From positions 1,426,001-1,490,000 of the forward strand of contig NZ_CP029758.2 in the NCBI RefSeq assembly GCF_004006395.2: 64,000 nt of DNA, read 5' to 3'. The translations under genes and the position numbers were made by a program. Positions 1 to 8,917 of this stretch are shown one piece after another; within the stretch, counting starts at the first letter, position 1; each line of letters opens with the position of its first letter. This DNA comes from Clostridium sp. AWRP (GTDB taxonomy: Bacteria; Bacillota; Clostridia; Clostridiales; Clostridiaceae). The notes beneath the pieces are model-generated. The model did no database searches, was not told the origin of the DNA, and worked only from the letters and a program-made list of their open reading frames with translations.

Positions 1-1299
1 GCTCAAATTACAGATATAGTTATTTTAGTTGTAGCTGCAGATGATGGAATAATGCCGCAAACTGCAGAAGCAATAAATCACTGTAAAGCTGCAAATGTAC
101 CTATAGTAGTAGCTATAAATAAAATAGATAGACCAGGAGCCAATGTAGATAAAGTTAAACAGGAATTATCTGATTATGGGCTAGTACCAGAGGACTGGGG
201 TGGAGATACTATATGTGTACCAGTGTCTGCTCATACTAAAGAAGGTATTGATAGTTTACTTGAAATGGTACTTTTAACTGCTGAAATGCAGGAAATTAAG
301 GCAAATCCTCATAGAAATGCAAAGGGAACAGTAATAGAAGCAAAACTGGATAAGGGAAGAGGAGCAGTTGCTACACTTCTTGTTCAAAATGGAACTCTTC
401 ATGTTGGAGATTCTATAATAGTTGGAAGTACTTATGGTAGAATTAGAGCTATGTTTGATGATAAGGGAAAGAAAATTAAAATTGCAGGACCTTCCATACC
501 AGTAGAGATACTCGGATTATCAGAAGTGCCTGCAGCAGGAGACAGGTTTCATCAAGTTAAAGATGAAAAGACGGCAAGGGATATAGCAGCAAAGAGAAAA
601 CAAAAGGTAAGAGAGGAATATCTGCAGTCTGCTCATAAAGTTTCTCTAGAAGATCTTTATAATCAAATAAAAGAGGGAAAGGTAAAGGAACTTAACATAA
701 TAGTTAAGGCAGATGTACAGGGGTCTATAGAAGCATTAAAACAATCCCTTCAAAAGTTATCAAATGAAGAGGTTAAGGTAAGGGTACTTCATGGAGCAGT
801 TGGTGCTATAACAGAAACAGATGTCACATTAGCATCTGCATCAAACGCCATAATAATAGGATTTAATGTTAGACCTGATAGCAATGCCCAGGCAGCGGCA
901 GAAAAAGAATCAGTTGATATAAAAACTTATAGAGTTATATATAATGCAATAGAAGATATAAAGGCTGCTATGGTTGGTATGCTTGAACCTGATTATAAAG
1001 AAGTTGTGCTTGGAAAAGCTCAAATCAGGCAGACTTATAAAATATCCAATGTAGGAACTATTGCAGGATGTTATGTACAGGAAGGAAAAATAGTTAGAAA
1101 CTCCCAGGTAAGGATAATAAGAGATGGTATAGTTATATTTGAATCTGAGCTTGCCTCCTTAAAGAGATTTAAAGATGATGTAAAGGAAGTAGCAGAAGGA
1201 TATGAATGCGGACTTTCTATTGATAAGTTCAATGATATAAAAGATGGAGATATAGTTGAAGCTTATACCATGGAAGAAGTTAAGAAAAAAGAGTTATAA
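1..1299 (+). CDS. infB: Translation initiation factor IF-2, 5'-truncated
   Basis: GTPase that delivers initiator fMet-tRNA to the 30S subunit and promotes 70S joining. The reading frame is open from the first base, so the gene starts upstream; 432 C-terminal residues are visible. The GTPase part is cut: the stretch VAINKIDRPGAN contains the NKID specificity motif, followed by the SAHTKEGID switch region. After it come the domain II beta barrel, the linker helix region (KRKQKVREEYLQSAHKVSLEDL) and the C-terminal fMet-tRNA-binding domains, ending in EAYTMEEVKKKEL. rbfA follows 18 bases downstream, the usual Firmicute order. The apparent internal ATG at position 52 is not the real start. Identification is secure. 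Confidence 0.97.
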   Translation, partial: AQITDIVILVVAADDGIMPQTAEAINHCKAANVPIVVAINKIDRPGANVDKVKQELSDYGLVPEDWGGDTICVPVSAHTKEGIDSLLEMVLLTAEMQEIKANPHRNAKGTVIEAKLDKGRGAVATLLVQNGTLHVGDSIIVGSTYGRIRAMFDDKGKKIKIAGPSIPVEILGLSEVPAAGDRFHQVKDEKTARDIAAKRKQKVREEYLQSAHKVSLEDLYNQIKEGKVKELNIIVKADVQGSIEALKQSLQKLSNEEVKVRVLHGAVGAITETDVTLASASNAIIIGFNVRPDSNAQAAAEKESVDIKTYRVIYNAIEDIKAAMVGMLEPDYKEVVLGKAQIRQTYKISNVGTIAGCYVQEGKIVRNSQVRIIRDGIVIFESELASLKRFKDDVKEVAEGYECGLSIDKFNDIKDGDIVEAYTMEEVKKKEL

Positions 1300-1317
1300 A
1301 TAGTGAGGTGGTAGTTT

Positions 1318-1683
1318 GTGACTAACTACAGAAGTGGAAGAATAAATGAAGAAATGAAAAAGGAAATAAGCAATATAATTAGAAATGATATAAAGGATCC
1401 TAGAGTTACTGCTATGGTAAGTGTTACTAAGGTTGATGTTACAAAGGATCAAAAATATGCAAAAGTATATGTGAGCGTTTATGGTAAAGGCAAATCAAAG
1501 GAAGATACTTTTGAGGCACTTAAAAATTCAGCAGGTTTTATAAGGAGAGAAGTTGGGCATAGAGTAAAACTTAGAAATACTCCAGAAATAATTATAGAAC
1601 TTGACAATACTATAGAATACGGCATGCATATAGATAAAATTCTCCAAGAGATAAAGGAGAATGAGAAAAATGATAATGAATGA
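1318..1683 (+). CDS. rbfA: 30S ribosome-binding factor A
   Basis: Small KH-like protein (121 aa) that binds free 30S subunits and helps 16S rRNA 5'-end maturation and cold adaptation. The typical start MTNYRSGRINEEMKKEISNII and the core motifs DPRV and VYVSVYG are present, and the length is normal. The start codon is GTG, preceded by a GAGGTGG ribosome binding site. It sits directly behind infB, and its 3' end overlaps the start of nrnA, so the genes are very likely co-transcribed. Confidence 0.95.
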   Translation: MTNYRSGRINEEMKKEISNIIRNDIKDPRVTAMVSVTKVDVTKDQKYAKVYVSVYGKGKSKEDTFEALKNSAGFIRREVGHRVKLRNTPEIIIELDNTIEYGMHIDKILQEIKENEKNDNE

Positions 1684-2632
1684 TATTATAAGTGAGATAA
1701 GAAGAAGTAATAAAATTGCAATTACTTTTCATTCTTCTCCAGATGGTGACTCTATAGGAAGTGCTTTAGCACTATTTCAAGGCATGAAAAAATTGGGAAA
1801 GGAAGTTGAAATACTCTCAAAGGAAAAAATCCCGGAGAGTTTCAGCTTTTTACCCTGTAGTGAAAATATAAATGGCAAAAAGTTTGAGGTGGACCCTGAA
1901 GTAGAATGTGTTATAGTACTTGATTGTGGAGATGTAAAAAGAATAAATGCAGATTTGAAATTTGAGCATGGAAGCTATACTGTAATAAACATAGACCATC
2001 ATCTAACAAATGAATTATATGGAAATTTAAACTATGTAGATACTAATTCAGCGGCTGTATCTGAAATAGTATACCAGTTATTAAAACTTATGGATGTCGA
2101 GCTGGATAAAAATATAGCACAGTGTCTTTATACTTCAATAATAACAGACAGTGGATCCTTTAGATATCCTTCAACTACTTGTGTAACTCACACTATAGCA
2201 GGAGACTTGATAAATACAGGTATAGATTTTAGTGAAATTCACAGGATAATTTTTGAGAACAAGAAGTTTAATAGAATAAAACTTTATGGAAAAGCAATTG
2301 ATAGTATGGAGCTTATAAAAGATAGTATTTGTGTAATAAGTATTACAAAAGATATGCTATCTGGGGTTGGTATAGAAGGAGACATAGATACTTCAGATAT
2401 TGTAAATATAGGCATGAAGGTTAATACTGTAGAAGTTGGAATTTTGTTAAAGGAAGTAGAAGATAAGATAAAAGTCAGTTTGAGGTCTAAATCAAAGGTA
2501 GACGTAAGAAAGATAGCAGAAAAATTCAATGGTGGGGGACACGTAAGAGCAAGTGGTCTTGCAGTTAATGATAAATCTATAAATGAAGTGAAGGACATGA
2601 TAGTAAAAGAAGTTGAGGAAGAACTGATATGA
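1670..2632 (+). CDS. nrnA: DHH/DHHA1 phosphoesterase, NrnA-like nanoRNase
   Basis: Predicted oligoribonuclease/pAp phosphatase that degrades short RNA fragments and can dephosphorylate 3'-phosphoadenosine 5'-phosphate. The N-terminal DHH domain has the metal motifs HSSPDGDS and NIDHHLTN; the C-terminal DHHA1 domain has GGGHVRASG. The longer frame begins at 1661, but an ATG there touches the AAGGAGA site (1654-1660). The ATG at 1670 has a 9-base spacing, so I prefer it (320 aa). It overlaps rbfA and, by four bases (ATGA), truB. Position between rbfA and truB is conserved in Firmicutes. Confidence 0.9.
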   Translation: MIMNDIISEIRRSNKIAITFHSSPDGDSIGSALALFQGMKKLGKEVEILSKEKIPESFSFLPCSENINGKKFEVDPEVECVIVLDCGDVKRINADLKFEHGSYTVINIDHHLTNELYGNLNYVDTNSAAVSEIVYQLLKLMDVELDKNIAQCLYTSIITDSGSFRYPSTTCVTHTIAGDLINTGIDFSEIHRIIFENKKFNRIKLYGKAIDSMELIKDSICVISITKDMLSGVGIEGDIDTSDIVNIGMKVNTVEVGILLKEVEDKIKVSLRSKSKVDVRKIAEKFNGGGHVRASGLAVNDKSINEVKDMIVKEVEEELI

Positions 2633-3510
2633 TTGATGGAATTTTAAATATAAATAAACCTGTTGGAATGACTTCTTTTGATGTAGTTAGGAAAATTAGA
2701 TCAATATCAGGTAATAAAAAAGTTGGCCATACAGGTACTCTTGACCCTATTGCATCAGGAGTACTTCCTATTTGTATAGGTGGTGCTACAAAATTTGCAG
2801 ATTATATAATGAAAAGCCAAAAAGTTTATCTAGCTGAGTTGAAGCTTGGAGTTAATACGGATACCTATGATAGGGAAGGAACTATAATAGATACTTCAGA
2901 GGTTAAGCTTGATGAAAAAAGTGTAAGAGATACAATTTTAAGTTTTCAGGGGGAACTGGAACAACTTCCACCTATGTATTCAGCAATCAAGATTAATGGA
3001 AAAAAGCTTTATGATTTAGCAAGACAAGGAATAGAAATAGAGCGAAATAAAAGAAAAATCAGCATATATTCTATAGAAATTATTAATATGGAATTACCTT
3101 ATGTAGTGTTTCAAGTTAAGTGTTCCAAAGGAACTTATATAAGAAGTTTGTGCCATGATATTGGTGAAAAATTGAATTGCGGTGGCATAATGTGGAACCT
3201 AAAAAGAATGGCTACGGGAAATTTTAATATTTCAAATTCTATTTTACTAGAAGACCTGCAGAAAGACAGCATATCAAAATACATTATTCCAGTAGATAAA
3301 GCGTTAGAAGAATATCCTAAGGTTATAGTTGAAGATGAATATTTAAAACACGTTTTAAATGGTATCACTATAAAAGATGAAGAATTTTTAGATAAAATTC
3401 AAGAAGGAAAAATCTATAGGGTATATATACATGAAAGTAAATTTATAGGTATTGGAAGTAGGAAAACTTTTGGATTTAGAATGGTAAAATTATTCGTTAG
3501 AGGTAATTAA
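2629..3510 (+). CDS. truB: tRNA pseudouridine(55) synthase
   Basis: Makes the universal pseudouridine 55 in the T-loop of tRNAs. The catalytic aspartate motif is visible as GHTGTLDPIASGVLP near residue 40, followed by the TruB motif with YSAIKINGKKLYDLAR and the KCSKGTYIRSL motif. The C-terminal PUA-like part is short. Length (293 aa) is normal. Its ATG overlaps the nrnA stop by four bases, showing translational coupling within the infB-ribF cluster. Confidence 0.95.
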   Translation: MIDGILNINKPVGMTSFDVVRKIRSISGNKKVGHTGTLDPIASGVLPICIGGATKFADYIMKSQKVYLAELKLGVNTDTYDREGTIIDTSEVKLDEKSVRDTILSFQGELEQLPPMYSAIKINGKKLYDLARQGIEIERNKRKISIYSIEIINMELPYVVFQVKCSKGTYIRSLCHDIGEKLNCGGIMWNLKRMATGNFNISNSILLEDLQKDSISKYIIPVDKALEEYPKVIVEDEYLKHVLNGITIKDEEFLDKIQEGKIYRVYIHESKFIGIGSRKTFGFRMVKLFVRGN

Positions 3511-3512
3511 TT

Positions 3513-4451
3513 ATGATAATAATGGAAGATAATTTTAAAAAGCATTTTACGAAAAGTACATATATTGCTTTAGGAAGTTTTGACGGACTTCATTTAGGAC
3601 ATATAAACCTTATAAATAAAACTGTTAAACTCGCAAGAAATAACAAGGCAAATAGCATGGTGTTTACTTTTAAAAATCATCCACTTTTTACAATAAACCC
3701 TGAGGTATCTCCTAAAATTTTAATGAATAATGAATCCAAAATAAGTGTATTGAAAGATGCTGGTTTAGACATAATAAATATGGCGAACTTTAATGAAGAA
3801 TTTATGAAAATATGTCCTGAGGATTTTGTTATTCATCTTTTAAACAATTATAGAGCTAAAGGACTCATAGTTGGTTTTAACTATAGATTTGGATATAAGA
3901 ACTTGGGAGATGTAAGTTTACTCAAAAAAATGAGCAAGGTACATAAGTTTTCTTTAAATGTTATAGATTCAGTAAAATATAAAGGTCAGGTAGTTAGCAG
4001 TTCAATAATAAGAACTATTATATCCGATGAAGGAGATATAAAAAAAGCGAATAAACTTTTGACAAGACCTTTTATGCTGCAGGGCGAGGTAATACACGGT
4101 AAACAACTAGGAAGAAAATTAGGATTTCCAACCGTAAACCTTGACTATGACAAGAGATTTGTTATACCTAAAGGTGGTGTATATTATACTATAGTTGAAT
4201 GTAATAATGATTTGTTTAAAGGTATAACAAATGTAGGTTATAATCCGACTACCTGTGACAACAAATTGAGCATTGAAACGCATATACTTAATTTTAATGA
4301 AAACATGTATGATAAGAATATAAAGATATATTTCATTGAGAGAATTAGGGATGAATCAAAATTTGGCAGTTTAACAGAACTGGCAGATCAATTAAAAAAA
4401 GATAAGATGTATGCAAGTAAGAAAAGAATAGAAATTAATTTAAAAAATTAA
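3513..4451 (+). CDS. ribF: Bifunctional riboflavin kinase / FAD synthetase
   Basis: Converts riboflavin to FMN and then FAD. The N-terminal FMN adenylyltransferase domain has GSFDGLHLGH, a nucleotidyltransferase motif of the HxGH type, and VGFNYRFGYKNLGD. The C-terminal flavokinase domain starts near residue 185 (GEVIHGKQLGRKLGFPTVNL) and carries the conserved PTVN. It is 312 aa, normal for the bifunctional type. It follows truB by two bases and is the last gene before the rpsO promoter. No FMN riboswitch is visible, as expected for an internal operon gene. Confidence 0.94.
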   Translation: MIIMEDNFKKHFTKSTYIALGSFDGLHLGHINLINKTVKLARNNKANSMVFTFKNHPLFTINPEVSPKILMNNESKISVLKDAGLDIINMANFNEEFMKICPEDFVIHLLNNYRAKGLIVGFNYRFGYKNLGDVSLLKKMSKVHKFSLNVIDSVKYKGQVVSSSIIRTIISDEGDIKKANKLLTRPFMLQGEVIHGKQLGRKLGFPTVNLDYDKRFVIPKGGVYYTIVECNNDLFKGITNVGYNPTTCDNKLSIETHILNFNENMYDKNIKIYFIERIRDESKFGSLTELADQLKKDKMYASKKRIEINLKN

Positions 4452-4480
4452 TTTACAATAACAACTTTATTTGCTATAAT
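4452..4480 (+). promoter_or_regulatory. Strong sigma-A promoter of rpsO
   Basis: TTTACA at 4452-4457 and TATAAT at 4475-4480 are separated by exactly 17 bases, and a TG at 4472-4473 makes an extended -10. Transcription should start near 4487, leaving a leader of about 80 bases before rpsO. Confidence 0.85.
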
Positions 4481-4484
4481 TACA

Positions 4485-4560
4485 GTCGTGATCCGTATGC
4501 TAAGAATTCCGAATTGCCGACGACATTCTTGGAATATAGGGGATTAACAATTGGAGGTGT
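4485..4560 (+). promoter_or_regulatory. Putative S15 autoregulatory leader with pseudoknot
   Basis: The untranslated leader can form GTCGT (4485-4489) with ACGAC (4520-4524). AAGAAT inside that loop (4502-4507) can pair with ATTCTT (4525-4530) immediately beyond it, which is an H-type pseudoknot with adjacent helices. S15 genes are known to be feedback-regulated through leader structures, including a pseudoknot in E. coli, so an S15-binding role is a reasonable inference. The family was not matched. Confidence 0.5.
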
Positions 4561-4566
4561 AACAAA

Positions 4567-4830
4567 ATGGAAAAGGCATTAAAAGAAGAAATAATGAAGA
4601 AATATGCAAGACATGAAGGAGACACAGGCTCACCAGAAGTTCAGATAGCATTACTTACTGAGAGAATTAATCATTTAAATGATCATTTAAAGATTCATAA
4701 GAAAGATCATCATTCAAGAAGAGGTCTTTTAATGATGGTTGGTAAAAGAAGAGGTCTTCTTAACTATTTAATTAAGCAAGATATTGAAAGATACCGTGCT
4801 ATTATTAAAGCATTGAATTTAAGAAAATAA
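4567..4830 (+). CDS. rpsO: 30S ribosomal protein S15
   Basis: Primary 16S rRNA-binding protein of the 30S platform (87 aa, normal length). Diagnostic motifs are HEGDTGSPEVQIALLTERI, then HHSRRGLLMMVGKRR with the rRNA-contacting residues, then LNYL. TTGGAGGTG provides the ribosome binding site. It is transcribed from its own strong promoter and followed by a hairpin terminator before pnp, the standard rpsO-pnp arrangement. Confidence 0.98.
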   Translation: MEKALKEEIMKKYARHEGDTGSPEVQIALLTERINHLNDHLKIHKKDHHSRRGLLMMVGKRRGLLNYLIKQDIERYRAIIKALNLRK

Positions 4831-4835
4831 TCTTT

Positions 4836-4866
4836 AGAGCGGCTGTAACCGCTCTATTATTTTAAC
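4836..4866 (+). terminator. Terminator after rpsO
   Basis: AGAGCGG (4836-4842) pairs perfectly with CCGCTCT (4849-4855) across a six-base loop, followed by ATTATTTT. The T tract is imperfect, so partial read-through into pnp is likely. Confidence 0.75.
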
Positions 4867-4901
4867 AAAATTGTAACCTATTGAGAGGAGGTATGTTTTT
4901 T

Positions 4902-7046
4902 ATGAGTGAAATTATTCAAACTACTATTGCTGGAAGAACTTTGAAAGTTGATTATGGTAAAATAGGAAGACTTTCTAATTGTGCTTTTTTTATAAGTTAT
5001 GGTGATACGGTAGTTTTAATCAATGCTAATGCTTCAGATAAACCTAGAGAAGGAGTGGACTTTTTTCCTTTAAGTATAGAATATGAGGAAAGGTTGTATT
5101 CTGTTGGAAAAATACCTGGAGGTTTTATAAAGAGGGAAGGAAAGCCTTCTGAAAAGGCTATATTACACGCAAGGGCAATAGATAGACCGCTTAGGCCATT
5201 GTTCCCAAAAGGATATAGAAATGATGTTCAGGTCGTTTGTACGGTGGTATCTGTAGATCAAGATAATGCACCAGATATATTAGCTATAAATGGCGCATCA
5301 CTGGCTCTTTGTATGTCAAGCATTCCTTTTACCACTCCAGTAGGAGCAGTATCTGTAGGACTTGTAGATGGTAAATTTGTAATAAATCCTGGTCTAGAGG
5401 AAAGAAGTAAAAGTAGTTTAAATCTTACAGTATGTGCTACGGATGAGAGAGTTATGATGGTAGAGGCTGGTGGAGATGAAATACCAGAAGATACCATGTA
5501 TGATGCTATAATGTTTGGATTTGAAGAATGTAAGAAGATAGTTGCATTTCAAAAAGAGATTATGAATAAATATGGAAAACAAAAGGAAGAACCAGAACTC
5601 TATAAAGTAGAGGAATCCATAGAAGAAGAAGTTAGAAAATTTGCATTTCAAAAAATAAAAGATGCCATGTACATAATGGATAGAGACGAGAGAAATGCAG
5701 CTTTAGAAGATGTGGATAAAGAATTAAATGAGCAATTTTCAGAGAAGTATCCAGATAATGGATCAGATATAGCAGAGGTAGTATATAAGATTAAGAAAGA
5801 AATAGTAAGAAATATGATGTTAAACGAACACAGGAGAGTTGATGGAAGGGCTTTTGATGAAATAAGGCCAATAAGTTGTGAAGTTGGTATTCTTCCAAGA
5901 ACTCATGGAACTGGATTGTTTACAAGAGGCTTGACACAGGTAATGACTGTTGCCACCCTTGGTTCTTTAGGTGATGTACAAATACTTGATGGAGTAGGCA
6001 CTGAAGAATCAAAGAGATATATACATCATTATAATTTCCCATCTTACAGTACAGGTGAGACTAGACCTTTAAGGGGACCTGGAAGAAGAGAAATAGGACA
6101 CGGTGCGTTAGCTGAGAAAGCTTTAGAACCACTTATACCAAGTGAGGATCAATTTCCATATACCATAAGACTTGTATCAGAGGTATTGAGTTCCAATGGA
6201 TCTACTTCCCAGGCAAGTATATGTGGAAGTACACTAGCACTTTTAGATGCAGGAGTTCCTATAAAGAGACCAGCAGCTGGAATAGCAATGGGACTTATAA
6301 CTAGTGAAGATTTGTCTAAGGAAGAAATAGTTACTGACATACAAGGAATTGAGGACTTCTTTGGAGACATGGATTTTAAAGTTGGTGGAACAGAAAAAGG
6401 CATTACTGCCATTCAATTTGATACAAAGATTCATGGATTATCTGAAAACTGTATAAGAGAAACTCTTAACAGGGCAAGGACAGCTAGGTTATTTATATTA
6501 GATAAAATTCATGAGTGTATTCCAGAAGCTAGAGAAGAATTATCAGAGTATGCTCCAAAGACATATACGATGTCCATATCTCCAGATAAAATAAGAGATG
6601 TAATAGGAGCTGGTGGAAAAGTTATCAATAAGATAATAGCAGAAACTGGTGTAAAGATAGACATAAAGGAAGACGGAAAAATATTTGTAATGTCAGAGGA
6701 CAGCAGTAGTGCTAAGAAAGCATTGAAGATTATAGAGAACCTTACTAGAGAGGTAAAAGCAGGAGAAATATACTTAGGTAAAGTAACTAAAACAACTAAT
6801 TTTGGTGCTTTTGTAGAAATACTTCCAGGGAAAGAAGGATTAGTACACATATCAAAATTAGATTTTACCAGAGTTAATAAGGTAGAAGATGTAGTTTCAG
6901 TAGGAGATAAGATATTAGTAAAGGTAACTGATATAGACAATCAGGGTAGAATAAATCTATCCAGAAAAGATGCAATAAAGGATTCTGAAGAAAATAACTC
7001 TAAGGAAAATAGTACTAAAGAAAATAACTTAAAGCAAAATAAGTAA
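4902..7046 (+). CDS. pnp: Polyribonucleotide nucleotidyltransferase (PNPase)
   Basis: Phosphorolytic 3'-5' exoribonuclease of the RNA degradation machinery. Two RNase PH domains are visible (first: IPGGFIKREGKPSEKAILHARAID; second: THGTGLFTRGLTQ, FPSYSTGETRPLRGPGRREIGHG), then a KH domain with VIGAGGKVINKI and an S1 domain (GEIYLGKVTKTTNFGAFVEILPGKEGLVHISKL). A lysine/asparagine-rich tail ends the protein. The frame extends to a TTG at 4881, but AGGAGG lies at 4886-4891, and the ATG at 4902 has correct spacing, giving 714 aa. Confidence 0.97.
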   Translation: MSEIIQTTIAGRTLKVDYGKIGRLSNCAFFISYGDTVVLINANASDKPREGVDFFPLSIEYEERLYSVGKIPGGFIKREGKPSEKAILHARAIDRPLRPLFPKGYRNDVQVVCTVVSVDQDNAPDILAINGASLALCMSSIPFTTPVGAVSVGLVDGKFVINPGLEERSKSSLNLTVCATDERVMMVEAGGDEIPEDTMYDAIMFGFEECKKIVAFQKEIMNKYGKQKEEPELYKVEESIEEEVRKFAFQKIKDAMYIMDRDERNAALEDVDKELNEQFSEKYPDNGSDIAEVVYKIKKEIVRNMMLNEHRRVDGRAFDEIRPISCEVGILPRTHGTGLFTRGLTQVMTVATLGSLGDVQILDGVGTEESKRYIHHYNFPSYSTGETRPLRGPGRREIGHGALAEKALEPLIPSEDQFPYTIRLVSEVLSSNGSTSQASICGSTLALLDAGVPIKRPAAGIAMGLITSEDLSKEEIVTDIQGIEDFFGDMDFKVGGTEKGITAIQFDTKIHGLSENCIRETLNRARTARLFILDKIHECIPEAREELSEYAPKTYTMSISPDKIRDVIGAGGKVINKIIAETGVKIDIKEDGKIFVMSEDSSSAKKALKIIENLTREVKAGEIYLGKVTKTTNFGAFVEILPGKEGLVHISKLDFTRVNKVEDVVSVGDKILVKVTDIDNQGRINLSRKDAIKDSEENNSKENSTKENNLKQNK

Positions 7047-7053
7047 TAAATAG

Positions 7054-7080
7054 AAGGGCTTATATGCCTTTTTATTTTTT
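7054..7080 (+). terminator. Terminator after pnp
   Basis: AAGGGC pairs with GCCTTT (one G-T pair) over a six-base loop, followed by TTATTTTTT. Confidence 0.75.
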
Positions 7081-7152
7081 AAAGATGAAAGGGGTGAAAA
7101 CTCTTGCAGTATAGTGTGTGGGTTTAATATCACTATAGGGCAGTAAAAGCCA

Positions 7153-8451
7153 ATGTATAATCTGTTTCAATTGGATAATGGACTTAAGGTAATTGTAGAG
7201 AATATAGATTATGTAAATTCTATAAGTGTAGGTCTATGGGTAAAAAATGGATCTAGAAATGAAAATGAAGAGAATAATGGTATATCTCACTTTATAGAAC
7301 ATATGTTTTTTAAAGGAACATCAAATAGAACATCTCTTGAAATAGCTGAATGCATAGAAGATGTAGGAGGACAGATAAATGCTTTTACAGGTAAAGAAGC
7401 TACATGCTTTTATGTAAAAGCACTGGATTCACATTTCGAACTGGCAATAGATGTTATATCTGATATGCTATTTAACAGCAAATTTTCCACTGAAGACATA
7501 GAAAAGGAAAAGGGAGTTATAATTGAAGAGATAAATATGAATGATGATTCTCCAGAAGATGTACTGTCGGATCTCCATAGCAAAGCTATGTGGGGAGATG
7601 ATTCGATATCATTACCAATACTGGGAAATGCTGATACTGTAAAATCTTTTACAAGAGAAGAACTGATAGAATATATAAGGTCTCATTATATACCTGAAAA
7701 TTCTGTAGTGTCTATAGCAGGCAAAATTGACATGAATACAGTTGAAAAATTGATGGAAAAGTATTTTGGAAAGTGGAATTCCAATGGAAAGAGCTTAATA
7801 AATTATTCTAGCCCCCAATTTTTAAAAAATCATCTTTTTAAAAGAAAAAGTATAGAACAGTTACACATAAGTCTTGGTGTACCTGGAGTTGAAAGTGGCA
7901 ATGATGATATTTATGCACTTTTGCTTTTAAATAATGTGTATGGGGGAGGAACTTCTTCCATACTATTTCAAAAAATAAGAGAGGAAATGGGAATTTGTTA
8001 TTCAATTTATTCTTATCCAGCTTCCTTTAATAACATAGGAGTAGTTAATATTTATACTGGATTAAATGTGAAGTATTCTTATGATGTGATATGCAGAATA
8101 AAGGATGAACTTCAAAAATTCGTAAAAGAAGGCATAGAGTCTAACAGATTGAAAAAAGCAAAGGAACAATTAAAAGGAAATTACGTACTAGGACTTGAGA
8201 GTATGAGTAGTAAAATGTTTAGTAATGGGAAATCAGTCTTGTTTTTAAATAAGGTGAGTACTCCCTCGGATATAATAGACAAAATAAATAAAATAGATCA
8301 AGATACTATTAAAAGAGTTATGAAAAATACTTTTTGTAAGGGAATAGTAAATTCTGCTTTTGTAGGAGAAAAAGTAGATATAGATCTTATGGAAAACTTA
8401 TTAGAGAAAGATACAGATTTATTTCCAAAATCAGAACACAATTTATTGTAA
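7153..8451 (+). CDS. M16-family zinc peptidase (YmxG/MlpA-like)
   Basis: Insulinase-family metallopeptidase of 432 aa. The inverted zinc motif HxxEH is present as HFIEHMFFKG near residue 49, with the third ligand in the EKGVIIEEINM stretch. The C-terminal inactive domain carries the GGGTSSILFQKIREEMGICYSIYS signature. Homologs lie next to pnp in many Firmicutes; their substrates are poorly known. The ribosome binding site is weak (AGGG 13 bases upstream). A short GGGGTG-preceded 7-codon frame just upstream (7105-7128) could influence translation. Confidence 0.9.
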   Translation: MYNLFQLDNGLKVIVENIDYVNSISVGLWVKNGSRNENEENNGISHFIEHMFFKGTSNRTSLEIAECIEDVGGQINAFTGKEATCFYVKALDSHFELAIDVISDMLFNSKFSTEDIEKEKGVIIEEINMNDDSPEDVLSDLHSKAMWGDDSISLPILGNADTVKSFTREELIEYIRSHYIPENSVVSIAGKIDMNTVEKLMEKYFGKWNSNGKSLINYSSPQFLKNHLFKRKSIEQLHISLGVPGVESGNDDIYALLLLNNVYGGGTSSILFQKIREEMGICYSIYSYPASFNNIGVVNIYTGLNVKYSYDVICRIKDELQKFVKEGIESNRLKKAKEQLKGNYVLGLESMSSKMFSNGKSVLFLNKVSTPSDIIDKINKIDQDTIKRVMKNTFCKGIVNSAFVGEKVDIDLMENLLEKDTDLFPKSEHNLL

Positions 8452-8538
8452 AGCATTTAATTATTAAAAAATTAGTTGGTAATAAAGATAAAATATCCCT
8501 CATAATATTTAATATACCATTGAATAGGGGGATGTAGT

Positions 8539-8811
8539 ATGGATGAAAATATAAAGTTTTATAGTGAAATGGAAAGATATGAAATTATAAATGTAAATGA
8601 TGGAAATAAATACAATTGCTTGGGAAATAATGACATAATAGTGGATTCTTCTGGAAACTTAAAAATACTTATTTTAAGTGAAAGTAAATCAAAATTTTCA
8701 ATTTTTGGTAAAAGTGAATTTATAGAAGTACCCTGGGAATATGTAAAAAAAATAGGGGCTAAGACTATTATAATAGATGTAGAAGAGAAATCTTTAAAAA
8801 GAGTTCATTAA
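8539..8811 (+). CDS. YlmC/YmxH-family PRC-barrel sporulation protein
   Basis: Small protein of 90 aa with the PRC-barrel pattern of the YlmC/YmxH family: EMERYEIINVNDG, then NDIIVDSSGNLKILIL, then VPWEYVKKIGAKTIIID. The family is found in endospore formers and annotated as sporulation-related; a biochemical role is not established. A GGGGG ribosome binding site lies at the proper distance. It lies between the M16 peptidase and the TepA-like gene, a neighbourhood conserved in clostridia. Confidence 0.85.
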   Translation: MDENIKFYSEMERYEIINVNDGNKYNCLGNNDIIVDSSGNLKILILSESKSKFSIFGKSEFIEVPWEYVKKIGAKTIIIDVEEKSLKRVH

Positions 8812-8917
8812 AATAAATATGATTTTAATATAAAAGATCAACTTATGAGCTTCACTCACAAAGGTATATGAATTTCCTAAAATGCATAAGCTAAACTTGT
8901 TCAAGGAGGAGATTAAA

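Noticed and set aside
52..1299. IF-2 reading frame starting at the ATG at position 52
   Set aside because: The frame is open from base 1 and residues before 52 match the IF-2 GTPase domain, so the gene is truncated by the window edge.
2284..2598. Long minus-strand frames opposite nrnA, pnp, the lysine-rich gene and the chemoreceptors
   Set aside because: They lack ribosome sites and follow the codon structure of the genes on the other strand.
4881..7046. PNPase start at the TTG at 4881
   Set aside because: The ribosome binding site lies inside that extension; the ATG at 4902 has the right spacing and the family N-terminus.
7105..7128. Seven-codon frame behind GGGGTG before the M16 peptidase
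   Set aside because: Could be a leader peptide, but nothing else supports it; mentioned only in the peptidase entry.
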